From Solirubrobacterales bacterium (GTDB lineage Bacteria > Actinomycetota > Thermoleophilia > Solirubrobacterales > Solirubrobacteraceae), in assembly GCA_003133565.1 (NCBI GenBank), contig PKYB01000099.1, forward strand, positions 39,088-83,773: 44,686 nt of DNA, read 5' to 3'. Positions within the stretch are counted from its first letter, which is position 1, and each line of letters starts with the position of its first letter. The position numbers and the translations under genes were made by a program. The notes beneath the pieces are model-generated. The model did no database searches and was not told the DNA's origin. It saw only the letters and a list, made by a program, of their open reading frames with translations. This document shows, piece by piece, positions 24,627-33,695 of this stretch.

Positions 24627-25751
24627 GTGAGCCAGGCCGACCAAGCAGCAGCGGCTGCTGCACGAACTAGCGGGACCGGCGGCACACGCGTACTCGTTAC
24701 CGGCGGCGCCGGCTTCATTGGCGCCAACGTGGCGCTCGACCTCGCGGCGCGCCACCCCGACTGGGAGATCACGGCGCTCGACAATCTGCATCGCCGCGGC
24801 TCGGAGCTCAACCTGACTCGGTTGCGCGAGGCCGGCGTGCGCTTCCTGCACGGCGACGTCCGCGAGCCCGAGGATCTGCGCGCCGCCGGCGGCTTCGACA
24901 AGCTCGTGGAATGCTCCGCTGAGCCGTCGGTGATGGCTGGCGTCGACGGCGCGACCGGGTTTCTGGTGCGGACCAACCTGCTGGGCGCCTACCACTGCCT
25001 CGAGGAGGCCGCACGCCACCACGCCCAGGTCGTATTCCTCTCGACCAGCCGCGTCTATCCGATCGGGGCGCTCAATGCGCTCGCCTACCGCGAGAGCGCG
25101 ACCCGCTTTGAGCTGATCGACGAGCAGGAGCTGGGCGGCGCGAGCGCACTCGGGGTGTCGGAGTCCTTCCCGCTGGCAGGCGCCCGCACGCTCTACGGCG
25201 CCAGCAAGCTCGCCGCAGAGCTGCTCATCGCTGAATACGCCGAGAGCTTCGGCCTCCCCACGGTGGTGAACCGCTGCGGTGTGGTTGCCGGTCCGTGGCA
25301 GATGGGCAAGGTCGACCAGGGTGTCTTTACGCACTGGATGCTCGCTTTCTATTTCCGCCGCCCGCTCTCCTACTTCGGCTTTGGTGGAGCCGGCAAGCAG
25401 GTCCGTGATCTGCTCCACGTCGCCGACCTCGGCGAGCTGATCGATGATCAGCTGCTGCGCCCCGAGCACTGGGCGGGAGCGGTCGTAAACGTCGGCGGCG
25501 GCGCGGCCGTCAGCCTCTCACTGCGCGAGACCTCGACGCTGTGTCAGGAAGTCACGGGAAATGAGCTCGAGATCGCCAGCGACCCGCAAACGCGCACCGG
25601 TGACGTGCGCATCTACCTGTCAGATCACCGCGCCCTCGCCGACTACACGGATTGGCACCCGCACCGCTCCGCAAGCGACATCATGTCCGATATCTGCAGT
25701 TGGATACACGATCACGAGCGCCTTGTAGCCGGCGCACTCGCAGGCGTCTGA
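24627..25751 (+). CDS. Extended SDR resembling CDP-paratose/tyvelose 2-epimerase
   Basis: A 374-residue NAD(P)-dependent sugar-nucleotide enzyme: [45 protein letters not shown], catalytic Y-x3-K in [13 protein letters not shown], then [24 protein letters not shown] and [19 protein letters not shown]. The KQVRDLLHV segment and the overall order resemble RfbE-type 2-epimerases. The start GTG 24627 is supported by a TAGCAT box exactly 8 nt upstream. The stop overlaps the next SDR as TGATG. Substrate is not known; the CDP-sugar genes of the same window are suggestive. About 17 extra N-terminal residues, alanine-rich, precede the Rossmann fold. Confidence 0.82.
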   Translation: MSQADQAAAAAARTSGTGGTRVLVTGGAGFIGANVALDLAARHPDWEITALDNLHRRGSELNLTRLREAGVRFLHGDVREPEDLRAAGGFDKLVECSAEPSVMAGVDGATGFLVRTNLLGAYHCLEEAARHHAQVVFLSTSRVYPIGALNALAYRESATRFELIDEQELGGASALGVSESFPLAGARTLYGASKLAAELLIAEYAESFGLPTVVNRCGVVAGPWQMGKVDQGVFTHWMLAFYFRRPLSYFGFGGAGKQVRDLLHVADLGELIDDQLLRPEHWAGAVVNVGGGAAVSLSLRETSTLCQEVTGNELEIASDPQTRTGDVRIYLSDHRALADYTDWHPHRSASDIMSDICSWIHDHERLVAGALAGV

Positions 25752-26827
25752 TGGGCATCGCGATCGTCACAGGCTCCGGAGGACTGATCGGCTCAGAGTC
25801 GGTGCGTTTCTTCGCCGCGGAGGGCTTCGACGTAATCGGTGTGGAGAACGACATGAGGGCCCACTTCTTTGGCGCCGAGGCATCGACCACACCGACCTCG
25901 GAGCGCCTCGTCAACGAGATCGACGGCTTCCGCTGGGAGCAGCTGGACATCCGCGACGCCGAAGGCGTGGAGCGCTTGTTTGCACGCCACGCGCGCGACA
26001 TCGAGCTCGTCGTGCACACCGCCGCGCAGCCCTCGCACGACTGGGCGGCCTCGGACCCGCAAACCGATTTTACGGTCAATGCAAACGGCACTCTCAACCT
26101 CTTGCAGGCAGCGCGCGATCACACCCCCGACGCCACCTTTGTGTTCACCTCAACAAACAAGGTCTACGGCGACCGCCCCAACTTCCTGCCGCTGGAAGAG
26201 CAGGCCACGCGGCTGGAACTGCCAGCTGACCATCGCTGGTATGGCGGCATCGACACGCAGATGTCGATCGACCTTACGACGCACTCGCTGTTCGGCGTCT
26301 CAAAGGCCGCAGCCGACCTGCTCGTGCAGGAGTACGGCCGCTATTTCGACATGCCGACCGTCTGTTTCCGCGGCGGCTGCCTCACCGGCCCACAGCATGC
26401 CGGAGCGCAGCTACACGGTTTCCTGGCCTACCTCATGAAGTGCACCGTCAGCGGAACTCCGTACACGATCTTTGGCTACGGTGGCAAGCAGGTGCGTGAC
26501 AATATTCATGCCCACGATGTCGTTCGTGCGTTTGCCGCGTTTCACGCAAACCCCCGCGCGGCCGCCGTGTACAACCTGGGTGGCGGCCGCGAATCGAACG
26601 TTTCGATGATCGAAGCGATCGAGTTCTGCCAGGAGATCGCCGGGCAACAGCTCGAATACGCGCTGTCGGACCAAGCCCGCATCGGCGATCACCGCTGGTG
26701 GATCAGCGATCTCGCCTCTTTCAAGGCCGACTATCCGGGCTGGCAGCTGACGTTTGGCATCGAGGACGTACTCCGCGATATCTACGAGCAGAACGTCGAA
26801 CGATGGACGGCGACGGCGACACCCTAA
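25751..26827 (+). CDS. Extended SDR, RfbE-like (CDP-tyvelose/paratose 2-epimerase-like)
   Basis: A 358-residue SDR starting at ATG 25751 (TGATG overlap with the preceding SDR). It has [55 protein letters not shown], a catalytic region in which [17 protein letters not shown] replaces the usual Y-x3-K tyrosine by Phe, then [25 protein letters not shown] and [20 protein letters not shown]. The HSLFGVSK form is also known in RfbE-type epimerases, in which the tyrosine is not essential in the normal way; this is inference. It is paired with the previous SDR and followed by a GT2, together forming a small sugar-modifying operon. Confidence 0.85.
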   Translation: MGIAIVTGSGGLIGSESVRFFAAEGFDVIGVENDMRAHFFGAEASTTPTSERLVNEIDGFRWEQLDIRDAEGVERLFARHARDIELVVHTAAQPSHDWAASDPQTDFTVNANGTLNLLQAARDHTPDATFVFTSTNKVYGDRPNFLPLEEQATRLELPADHRWYGGIDTQMSIDLTTHSLFGVSKAAADLLVQEYGRYFDMPTVCFRGGCLTGPQHAGAQLHGFLAYLMKCTVSGTPYTIFGYGGKQVRDNIHAHDVVRAFAAFHANPRAAAVYNLGGGRESNVSMIEAIEFCQEIAGQQLEYALSDQARIGDHRWWISDLASFKADYPGWQLTFGIEDVLRDIYEQNVERWTATATP

Positions 26828-27705
26828 AGCTCTCGGTCGTCATCCCGGCGCACGACGAGGAGGCGTCGATCAGCGACACCGTCGTCGGCATCACCGATGC
26901 CCTGATACGCGAGGCGGTCGACTACGAGGTCTTGGTTGTGGACGACGGCAGCGTCGACGACACCGTCGGTGCGGTCGCACGCCTGACCGCGGCCGACCCG
27001 CGCGTAAGGTGCATTCGCTCGCCTTACCGCAACGGCTTTGGCTTCGCCGTCCGAGCCGGCCTCGAGCAGTACACCGGCGACGCCGTAGCGATCATGATGG
27101 CCGACGGGTCCGATAGCCCGGACGATCTCGTCTCCTACTACCGGCTGCTGCGGGCCGGCTACGACTGCGCGTTTGGCTCGCGCTTCGTCGCCGGTGGGAG
27201 CACGCACAACTACCCACGGCTGAAGCTCGCGATCAACCGCATCGTCAACGCGGGGATTCGGCTCGCCTTCGGGCACGGCTACAACGACACCACCAACGCG
27301 TTCAAGGCGTACCGGCGCGAGGTGATCGACAACATCCAGCCACTCATCTCGCATCACTTCAACCTCACGGTCGAGATGCCGCTCAAGGCGATTGTCCGCG
27401 GTCACTCCTACGCGGTGACCCCGATCAGCTGGACCAATCGCACGGCCGGAACCTCCAAGCTGCGGCTGCAGGAGATGGGTAGCCGCTACCTGTTCATCGT
27501 CTTGTACGTGTTCTTCGAACATCACCTCAGTCGTGGTGACTACCGCCGCGCCGGGCCGAAAGTCCAGAGCACGAGGCACGGCTGGCGCGTGGGCGCCCCA
27601 GCAGTCCGTGTCCATGCGGACGGCGAGTCGCCCACAGCAACAAACGACGTTGCTGGAGACACGGCATTGGCTGAAGACGCATCGGCGCACCATCCAACAC
27701 GCTGA
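26803..27705 (+). CDS. DPM1-like family 2 glycosyltransferase
   Basis: A 300-residue GT-A enzyme: [46 protein letters not shown], and [11 protein letters not shown] as the acidic metal-binding motif (DGSD in place of DLQD), with [11 protein letters not shown] and the acceptor loop [10 protein letters not shown]. Unlike the GT2 at 4918-5901 it has no pair of C-terminal membrane segments; only [15 protein letters not shown] is hydrophobic, followed by a low-complexity tail of about 60 residues. ATG 26803 lies 25 bp inside the preceding SDR, pointing to coupled translation. It likely loads a sugar made by the two SDRs on a lipid carrier or glycan. Confidence 0.85.
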   Translation: MDGDGDTLKLSVVIPAHDEEASISDTVVGITDALIREAVDYEVLVVDDGSVDDTVGAVARLTAADPRVRCIRSPYRNGFGFAVRAGLEQYTGDAVAIMMADGSDSPDDLVSYYRLLRAGYDCAFGSRFVAGGSTHNYPRLKLAINRIVNAGIRLAFGHGYNDTTNAFKAYRREVIDNIQPLISHHFNLTVEMPLKAIVRGHSYAVTPISWTNRTAGTSKLRLQEMGSRYLFIVLYVFFEHHLSRGDYRRAGPKVQSTRHGWRVGAPAVRVHADGESPTATNDVAGDTALAEDASAHHPTR

Positions 27706-27767
27706 GGATGTGACGAGCGCAGCGGCAACGATCAAGCGCGGACGCCGCTGCGTCGCAACCGAATCAG

Positions 27768-27799
27768 TCAGCGCGGACGCAGCCTCGCCAGCGCGCTGA
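27768..27799 (+). terminator. Inverted repeat after the GT2 gene, possible terminator
   Basis: TCAGCGCG (27768-27775) pairs with CGCGCTGA (27792-27799) around a 16-nt loop, in the 146-bp gap between the GT2 stop and pccA. No T-run follows, so termination would have to be of an atypical or Rho-dependent kind. Confidence 0.3.
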
Positions 27800-27837
27800 T
27801 CGCTCCCACCTACAAGCCTCGGCGCCAGTGCAGCAAC

Positions 27838-27843
27838 TAGAGT
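27838..27843 (+). promoter_or_regulatory. TAGAGT -10 box, leaderless pccA
   Basis: TAGAGT followed by 8 nt and ATG 27852; the same hexamer and spacing as before the DtxR-family gene. Confidence 0.6.
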
Positions 27844-27851
27844 AGGCGGCA

Positions 27852-29624
27852 ATGTTCGCGCGGGTCTTGGTCGCCAACCGAGGCGAGATTGCGCTTCGCA
27901 TTATCCGTGCGCTCGAAGAACTCGAGATCGAGAGCGTTGCGGTGTACTCGGAGCTCGATCGCGATGCGCTACATGTCACCCGCGCCGACCGCGCCTACCT
28001 GATCGGCGGCGGGCCGGCCAGCGAGAGCTACCTCAACGCAGCACGAATCCTCGAGGTTGCCCGCGAATCGGAGGCCGAGGCGATCCACCCCGGGTATGGC
28101 TTCCTCGCCGAGAACGCGGCGTTTGCCGCCGCCTGCGAGGAGGCAGGAATTGTCTTCATCGGCCCGCCGGCGAGCGCAATCGAGGCGATGGGCGCGAAGA
28201 CTCGCGCCCGCGAGCTGATGGCGCGAGCAGGCGTTCCGATCGTCCCCGGCACGACCGAGCCGGTCGAGACGGCGGCCGCGGCGCGTCAGATAATCGCGAG
28301 CGAGATCGGCTTCCCGGTCGCGGTGAAGGCGGCTGGTGGCGGCGGCGGCAAAGGCTTCCGCGTCGCACTCAGCGACGACGAGCTCGACGAGGCCTTCGCG
28401 GGAGCGGCGCGCGAAGGCGAGAAGTTCTTCGGCGACGCCACGGTCTACTTGGAGCGCTACCTGCCCGATCCGCGCCACGTAGAGGTGCAAGTGATGGCCG
28501 ACAACTACGGAGCGGTCATCCACCTCGGCGAGCGCGACTGTTCGATCCAGCGCCGCCACCAGAAGCTGATCGAGGAGTCGCCAGCTCCACCGTGGGTCGT
28601 CGACGACGCGCTGCGCGAACGAATCGGCAAGATCGCGACAGACGCGGCCCGCGCGGTCGACTACCGCGGCGCCGGAACCGTTGAGGGCCTGCTCGCTGAC
28701 GGCGAGTACTTCTTTCTCGAGATGAACACCCGCGTCCAGGTCGAGCACTGCGTGACGGAGATGACCACCGGGATCGACATCGTCAAAACCGGTATTCGCG
28801 TCGCCGCCGGTGAGCCGCTGGGCCTGACCCAGGAGCAGGTTGTGCTTCGAGGACACGCGATCGAGTGCCGCATCAACGCCGAGGACGCGGCGCGCAACTT
28901 TGCTCCCGCACCCGGGCGGATCGCCGGCTACACGGAGCCGGCTGGTCCGGGCGTCCGGGTCGATTCGGGGGTCGCGGCGGGATCGGACGTCTCGCCGATG
29001 TACGACCCGATGATCGCCAAGCTGATTGTCTGGGACAACGACCGCGCGGCGGCCACCAAGCGGATGCTGCGCGCACTCACCGAGTATGAGATCACCGGCC
29101 TTGCCACGCTGCTCCCCTTCCATCGTGCGTTGCTGACAACCGAGCAGTGGCGGCGCGGCGAGACTTGCCGCGACCTGCTCGAGAGCGTCGAGTGGCTGGC
29201 GGGGACCGCTGCCGAGACCGGCGGCGGCGCCGAGGCGCGAGCCGAGTCCACGCTGACCCGCGACTATACGGTTGAGGTCTCAGGCAGGCGCTTCGCGGTC
29301 AAGGTGAGCGGCGCCCCGAGCGCAGCGGGCTCGAGCAACGGCGCATCACCAGCTCGCGTAGAGCGCACGCAACGCGAGCGCACCAAGTCCGGCGGCCCGG
29401 CAGGCGACGTCCTGACCTCGCCGATGCAAGGCACGATCTTGAAGATCGCGGTCGAGCCCGGTGCGGCGGTGGAGGAAGGCGAGCTGGTCGCGATCATCGA
29501 AGCGATGAAGATGGAGAACGAGATCACCGCGCACAAGAGCGGCACAGTCAGGGAGCTGCCGATCGCCGTCGGTGGCGCGGTGGGCGCCGGCGACCCGCTC
29601 GCCGTGATCAGCTCCAACGAATGA
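27852..29624 (+). CDS. pccA: Acyl-CoA carboxylase alpha subunit: biotin carboxylase + BCCP
   Basis: A 590-residue two-function chain. The biotin carboxylase part has RVLVANRGEIALRIIRAL, IHPGYGFLAENAAFA, the ATP-grasp loop KAAGGGGGKGFRVA, ERYLPDPRHVEVQVMADNYG, ERDCSIQRRHQKLIEESPAP and EMNTRVQVEHCVTEM. After a variable linker (about 480-520) comes the biotin carrier domain with the attachment lysine K553 in EAMKMENEI. It carboxylates biotin and hands CO2 to the beta subunit, probably that at 17995-19560. A TAGAGT box exactly 8 nt before ATG 27852 suggests leaderless transcription. The following GNAT overlaps its stop by 4 bp. The acyl preference is set by the beta subunit. Confidence 0.94.
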   Translation: MFARVLVANRGEIALRIIRALEELEIESVAVYSELDRDALHVTRADRAYLIGGGPASESYLNAARILEVARESEAEAIHPGYGFLAENAAFAAACEEAGIVFIGPPASAIEAMGAKTRARELMARAGVPIVPGTTEPVETAAAARQIIASEIGFPVAVKAAGGGGGKGFRVALSDDELDEAFAGAAREGEKFFGDATVYLERYLPDPRHVEVQVMADNYGAVIHLGERDCSIQRRHQKLIEESPAPPWVVDDALRERIGKIATDAARAVDYRGAGTVEGLLADGEYFFLEMNTRVQVEHCVTEMTTGIDIVKTGIRVAAGEPLGLTQEQVVLRGHAIECRINAEDAARNFAPAPGRIAGYTEPAGPGVRVDSGVAAGSDVSPMYDPMIAKLIVWDNDRAAATKRMLRALTEYEITGLATLLPFHRALLTTEQWRRGETCRDLLESVEWLAGTAAETGGGAEARAESTLTRDYTVEVSGRRFAVKVSGAPSAAGSSNGASPARVERTQRERTKSGGPAGDVLTSPMQGTILKIAVEPGAAVEEGELVAIIEAMKMENEITAHKSGTVRELPIAVGGAVGAGDPLAVISSNE

Positions 29625-30106
29625 GCGATCCGCCGCGTGTGTGGCGCGCGCAGTCGCGCGAGTCGGAGGACATCGCGCGCCTGCTGATCGCCTTCCGCGA
29701 GTGGAACGGATCGCACACCCCGTCGGCGGAGGCGATGCACGCCTCGGTCTGCAGACTGCTCGAGGATCCGGGGACGGAGTTCCTGCTCGGGGCCTGCGCA
29801 GACGAAGCCGTTCCGTGTGGCGTCTGCCAGCTGCGCTTTCGCCACTCGGTTTGGACCTCGAGCGAGGATTGCTGGATCGAGGATCTCTTCATCGCCGGCG
29901 CCGCCCGCCGGCGCGGCGTCGGTCGCGCGCTCCTGCAATTGGCATTGCAGCGCGCTATCGCGCGCGGCGCGCTACGGGTCGAGCTCGACACCAACGAGAC
30001 CAACACGGCGGCCATCGCCCTCTATGAGTCGGTTGGCTTCTCGGCGAAGAGCAAGGCCCACGCTGCGCACCCAGGTCGCGACGTCTTCATGGGCCGGCGG
30101 CTTTAG
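29621..30106 (+). CDS. GNAT family N-acetyltransferase
   Basis: A 161-residue acetyltransferase. The acetyl-CoA pyrophosphate loop is ARRRGVGRALLQLALQRA (R/Q-x-x-G-x-G/A form), preceded by the strand CWIEDLFIAG and followed by VELDTNETNTAAIALYESVGF, the standard C-terminal half of the fold. The substrate is unknown. ATG 29621 overlaps the carboxylase alpha stop as ATGA, so it is co-transcribed; a link to lysine acetylation of an acyl-CoA enzyme is possible but unproven. Its 3' end overlaps the convergent MBL gene by 20 bp. Confidence 0.85.
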   Translation: MSDPPRVWRAQSRESEDIARLLIAFREWNGSHTPSAEAMHASVCRLLEDPGTEFLLGACADEAVPCGVCQLRFRHSVWTSSEDCWIEDLFIAGAARRRGVGRALLQLALQRAIARGALRVELDTNETNTAAIALYESVGFSAKSKAHAAHPGRDVFMGRRL

Positions 30107-30893
30107 CCAGGCGCGCGACGTTCGCGGCGTGCAACCGCCGCTGCTCGCGACCCGAGCGCCGGGGCGGGAGCGTCGCTCTTGCGCCGTTGCTGCGCAGCCC
30201 CTCGAGGTAGGCACGGTCCTCGGCCAGGAGGTCGAGCGCCGCTTCGCTGCTGAGCACGCCGCCGTGCCCAGGAACGACGTGCGCGGCCTGGCTGACCAGC
30301 GGCTCGAGCCGTGCAAGCGTTGCAAGGTAAGCATCGAGCGACGCCTCGGGCGTCGGAATTTCGAGCGGCGAGAGATAGTCGCCGCAGATCAGCACCGCCG
30401 CCCATGGCGCCCAGATCGCCATGCCATCAACCGTGTGGCCATCGGCGGGATGCAGTTCCAGCTCGTGCTCGCCGATCCCACAGTAGCCGGGCACCGACAG
30501 TGCTTCGAGCGAGCCGAGCGCGAGCGGCACCGGACGCTCGAGGTAGAAGCGCTCGTCCAACTCGCGCAACGACCGCTGCGCGACGCCGGGGTGAGCGCGC
30601 AGCCGCGCGGCGGTCGTCTCCGCGACAGCCATCGGCGCTCCCGGAAACGCGAGCCGTCCGAGCAAGTGATCGAAGTCGCCATGGGTCGCGAGCAGCCCCG
30701 TGAATGGGAACTGCGCCTGTGCAAGCAAGGCCGGCAGCAACTCGAGCTCGTCGGGCAGGACCGGGGAATCGATCACAAACCCCTCTTCGCCGCCGCGGCT
30801 CGAGGCTGGTCCGCTGCGCAGCACGGTACATGTCGTGTGCCAGAGCCGGCTCTCGAGAACGATCACGTCCTCGTGGACGCTGACCGCACGCAT
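30087..30893 (-). CDS. MBL-fold metallo-hydrolase
   Basis: A 268-residue metallo-beta-lactamase-fold protein. The metal motif is THGDFDHLLG, so the second histidine of the usual H-x-H-x-D-H is Asp (HGDFDH). Other ligands are HPADGHTVDG, LICGDYLSP and the C-terminal VVPGHGGVLSS. A glyoxalase-II-like or thioester hydrolase activity is possible, but the family is broad. ATG 30893 is chosen because it lies 13 bp after the stop of the upstream HAD gene; a longer frame would overlap it. These two genes form a small minus-strand operon between the carboxylase and sucCD. Confidence 0.82.
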   Translation of the reverse strand: MRAVSVHEDVIVLESRLWHTTCTVLRSGPASSRGGEEGFVIDSPVLPDELELLPALLAQAQFPFTGLLATHGDFDHLLGRLAFPGAPMAVAETTAARLRAHPGVAQRSLRELDERFYLERPVPLALGSLEALSVPGYCGIGEHELELHPADGHTVDGMAIWAPWAAVLICGDYLSPLEIPTPEASLDAYLATLARLEPLVSQAAHVVPGHGGVLSSEAALDLLAEDRAYLEGLRSNGARATLPPRRSGREQRRLHAANVARLAKAAGP

Positions 30894-30906
30894 CAGTAAG
30901 GGCGGC

Positions 30907-31587
30907 TCACACGATCCCGAGCAGCTTGGCTGCTTCACGCAAGTTGTGGACCTCGGCCGTCGGCTTGCGCTGCCCCGCGTCGAGCGTCTCCTTGTGACGG
31001 TTGACCCAGATCACCGGGATCTTCGCCTTCACGCATGGCTCGACGTCGTGGTAGTAGCTCGATGCGACGTGTACCCAGCCTTTCTTGCCGCCAATGCGCC
31101 GGGCGCATTCGTTGAAATGCGCGAGATCGGGTTTGTAGGAGCGCACCTGCTGTGCCGTCACCACGATGTCGAAGTCGGTTGGGATGTGGCGCCGGGTCTG
31201 CCCCAGCAGCTTGTCGTCGATGTTCGAGATCAGGCCGACCTTGTACTTCTTCGCGATCTTCTCGAGCGCCGGCCGCGTCTCTCGAAACGGCATCCAGCGC
31301 TGAACCGAGTCCGGCAGGAAGCCGGCTCGCGACGGCTCGAGTGGCCAGCCAAGGCGCTTTGAGATCTCGACGACGACGCGCCGCAGCACCTCGGCATAAA
31401 GCTCGTAGGAACCACCCTCGATGTCGCGCGAGATCTCCATGAACATGGCGATCACCTCATCGCGCTCGATCGTGAACCCGTCTCGTGCGGCTTCAGCGGA
31501 GAAAGCGTCCCAGATACCGCTTTCCCAATCGATCAGCGTGCCGTACACGTCGAAGGTGACGAACGAAGGCTTTGGCGGCAGTGGCAT
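30907..31587 (-). CDS. HAD hydrolase of the type II haloacid dehalogenase group
   Basis: A 226-residue HAD protein: FVTFDVYGTLIDWESGIW (nucleophile Asp in FD-x-YGT, as in 2-haloacid dehalogenases), GLISNIDDKLLG (motif II Ser-Asn), SYKPDLAHFNE (motif III Lys) and HVASSYYHDVEPCVKAKIP (motif IV region). The second motif-I Asp of HAD phosphatases is Tyr, as in L-2-haloacid dehalogenases, so C-halogen or related hydrolysis is plausible. Some of these proteins have other substrates. ATG 31587 gives the standard short N-terminus; a TTG at 31644 would add 19 residues unlike the family. Confidence 0.83.
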   Translation of the reverse strand: MPLPPKPSFVTFDVYGTLIDWESGIWDAFSAEAARDGFTIERDEVIAMFMEISRDIEGGSYELYAEVLRRVVVEISKRLGWPLEPSRAGFLPDSVQRWMPFRETRPALEKIAKKYKVGLISNIDDKLLGQTRRHIPTDFDIVVTAQQVRSYKPDLAHFNECARRIGGKKGWVHVASSYYHDVEPCVKAKIPVIWVNRHKETLDAGQRKPTAEVHNLREAAKLLGIV

Positions 31588-31658
31588 ATGAGTTGAGGCT
31601 CTCTTGGTAGAAGGGAGCGCCCGGTAACCGGTGCGCGACGGCAATTATGAACGTCGTT

Positions 31659-31664
31659 TAGAGT
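31659..31664 (+). promoter_or_regulatory. TAGAGT -10 box before sucC
   Basis: TAGAGT with 12 nt to ATG 31677, predicting a leader of only about 4-6 nt with no room for a ribosome-binding site. Confidence 0.5.
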
Positions 31665-31676
31665 CCGCGCCCGCTG

Positions 31677-32816
31677 ATGGATCTCCTCGAGTACCAGGGC
31701 AAGCAGCTGCTCGCCCGCCACGGCATACCCGTGCCGAAGGGCCGGGTCGCGGCAAACAGCGAAGCCGCGGTCGCCGCCGCCAACGAGATCGGCTATCCGT
31801 GCGCGATCAAGGCGCAGGTCCAAATCGGTGGCCGGGGCAAACTCGGCGGGATCAAGATCGCGGCAAACGAGGCACAGGCGCGCGAGCAGGCGAGCGCGAT
31901 CCTCGGCATGGACATCCGCGGCCTGACGGTGCACGAGCTGTGGATCGAAGGTGCGTCGTCGATCGCTTCGGAGTACTACGCCTCGATCGTCTTGGATCGC
32001 GCCGCCAAGGCTCCGCTCGTCCTGCTCTCGACGCGCGGAGGGATGGACATCGAGCAGGTCGCTGAGGAAACGCCGGAGGCGATCGCCAGCCTGCACGTCG
32101 ATCCACTGCTCGGCTTTCAGGCTTTCCACGGTCGCAGGCTCGCCTACGAAGCGGGCGTCGACGGCGACGTGGTCCGCGCGGTCGGCGCTTTCCTCGGCGC
32201 GCTGTATGCAACCTTCGTGAAGGAGGAGGCGATGCTCGTCGAGGTCAACCCGCTGGTCATCACGCCGGAGCGCGAGGTCGTCGCGCTCGACGCCAAGGTG
32301 ACGCTCGACGACAACGCGCTCTACCGTCACCCCGACAACGCGGAGCTGCGCGACCTCTCGGCCGAGGACCCCCAGGAGCGGATGGCGAAGGAACGCCACC
32401 TCACGTTCGTCAAGCTCGACGGCGACATCGGGATCCTCGGCAACGGCGCCGGACTCGTGATGTCGACGCTCGACGTGGTCGCCCAACACGGCGGCGCGCC
32501 AGCGAACTTCCTCGACGCCGGCGGCGGCGCGAAGGCGGAGGCGATCACCGCGGCGGTCGAGGTGATCCTCTCCAACCCAAAGGTCAAGGCCGTGCTCTTC
32601 AACATCTTCGGCGGCATAACGCGCTGCGACGAGGTCGCCCGTGGCCTGATCGAAGCGTTCGACCAGATCAAGCCGCAAGTTCCGTTTGTCGTGCGCCTCG
32701 ACGGCACCAACGGCGTCGAAGGCCGCGCGCTCCTCGAGGAGGCGAAACTGCCTAACGTTCACGCGGCGGCGACGATGGACGAGGCCGCCGCCGCCGTCGT
32801 GGAGCTGGCCAAGTGA
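31677..32816 (+). CDS. sucC: Succinyl-CoA synthetase beta subunit (ADP-forming)
   Basis: A 379-residue ATP-grasp subunit: MDLLEYQGKQLLARHGIPVPKG, AIKAQVQIGGRGKLGGIKIA, LWIEGASSIASEYYASIVLDR, LVEVNPLVITPEREVVALDAKVTLDDNAL, GILGNGAGLVMSTLDVVAQHGGAPANFLDAGGGA and NIFGGITRCDEVA (the FGGI-R-CD CoA/phosphate region). With SucD it interconverts succinyl-CoA and succinate with nucleotide phosphorylation. Length is standard. A TAGAGT box lies 12 nt before the ATG. It is coupled to sucD by a GTGA overlap. Confidence 0.96.
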   Translation: MDLLEYQGKQLLARHGIPVPKGRVAANSEAAVAAANEIGYPCAIKAQVQIGGRGKLGGIKIAANEAQAREQASAILGMDIRGLTVHELWIEGASSIASEYYASIVLDRAAKAPLVLLSTRGGMDIEQVAEETPEAIASLHVDPLLGFQAFHGRRLAYEAGVDGDVVRAVGAFLGALYATFVKEEAMLVEVNPLVITPEREVVALDAKVTLDDNALYRHPDNAELRDLSAEDPQERMAKERHLTFVKLDGDIGILGNGAGLVMSTLDVVAQHGGAPANFLDAGGGAKAEAITAAVEVILSNPKVKAVLFNIFGGITRCDEVARGLIEAFDQIKPQVPFVVRLDGTNGVEGRALLEEAKLPNVHAAATMDEAAAAVVELAK

Positions 32817-33688
32817 GCGTCATCGTCGATCGCGAGACGCGCCTTTGCACCTCCGGCATCACGGGCCGCGAAGGCACCTTCCACTCGCTGAACAATCGCG
32901 CTTACGGCACCGCCGTCGTCTCCGGTGTGACGCCGGGAAAGGGCGGACAGGACGTCGAAGGGATCCCCGTCTTTGACACCTTCCGCGAGGCGGTCGCCCA
33001 GAGCGACGCGAACACGGCGATGATCTTCGTGCCGCCACCCTTTGCCGCCGACTCGATCCTCGAGGCCGCGGACGCCGGCATCACGACGATCATCGCGATC
33101 ACCGAGGGGATTCCCGCCCACGACGAGCTGCGCGTCTACACCCAGCTGAAGCGCACGCCGGCGGTGCGCCTGATCGGGCCGAACTGTCCCGGTGTACTTT
33201 CGCCGGGGAAGGCAAACGTCGGCATCATCCCGGCGGCGTTCTTCCGCGAGGGCAACGTCGGCGTCGTTTCGCGATCGGGCACGCTCACCTACCAGGTCGG
33301 CAACGAACTGGCCCAGCGCGGCTTCGGCAACTCTTCGATCGTCGGCATCGGCGGCGACCCGGTACCCGGCTCGAGCTTTGTCGACATCATTGCGCTGTTC
33401 GAGGCTGATCCCGAGACCGAGCTGATCGTGATGAGCGGCGAGATCGGTGGCTCGGGCGAGGAGGAGGCAGCCGAGTACATCGACCAGCACGTCTCAAAGC
33501 CGGTGATCGCCTACATCGCCGGCTTCACGGCGCCCCCCGGCAAGACGATGGGCCATGCGGGCGCGATCGTTTCCGGCACGCACGGTACCGCCGCAGCCAA
33601 GGCGGCAGCGCTCGAGGCTCACGGCGTGCGGGTGGGACGCACGCCGACCGAGGTCGCCGACATCGCCGCCGAGATCCTCGCCGGGTGA
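32813..33688 (+). CDS. sucD: Succinyl-CoA synthetase alpha subunit
   Basis: A 291-residue subunit with the CoA-binding Rossmann domain ([35 protein letters not shown] without interruption in the family), [17 protein letters not shown] segment [35 protein letters not shown], and the phosphorylated histidine H248 in [20 protein letters not shown]. It carries the phosphohistidine that links succinyl-CoA cleavage to ATP or GTP formation. GTG 32813 overlaps the sucC stop by 4 bp. An aminotransferase gene starts 7 bp after its stop. Confidence 0.95.
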   Translation: MSVIVDRETRLCTSGITGREGTFHSLNNRAYGTAVVSGVTPGKGGQDVEGIPVFDTFREAVAQSDANTAMIFVPPPFAADSILEAADAGITTIIAITEGIPAHDELRVYTQLKRTPAVRLIGPNCPGVLSPGKANVGIIPAAFFREGNVGVVSRSGTLTYQVGNELAQRGFGNSSIVGIGGDPVPGSSFVDIIALFEADPETELIVMSGEIGGSGEEEAAEYIDQHVSKPVIAYIAGFTAPPGKTMGHAGAIVSGTHGTAAAKAAALEAHGVRVGRTPTEVADIAAEILAG

Positions 33689-33695
33689 CGTCATC

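Noticed and set aside
27969..29123. Long minus-strand open frame inside pccA
   Set aside because: Shadow of the biotin carboxylase gene; contains no domain motif.
33686..33693. TGACGTCA palindrome at the sucD stop
   Set aside because: An 8-bp palindrome is expected by chance in this length and it overlaps a stop codon; no promoter element nearby.
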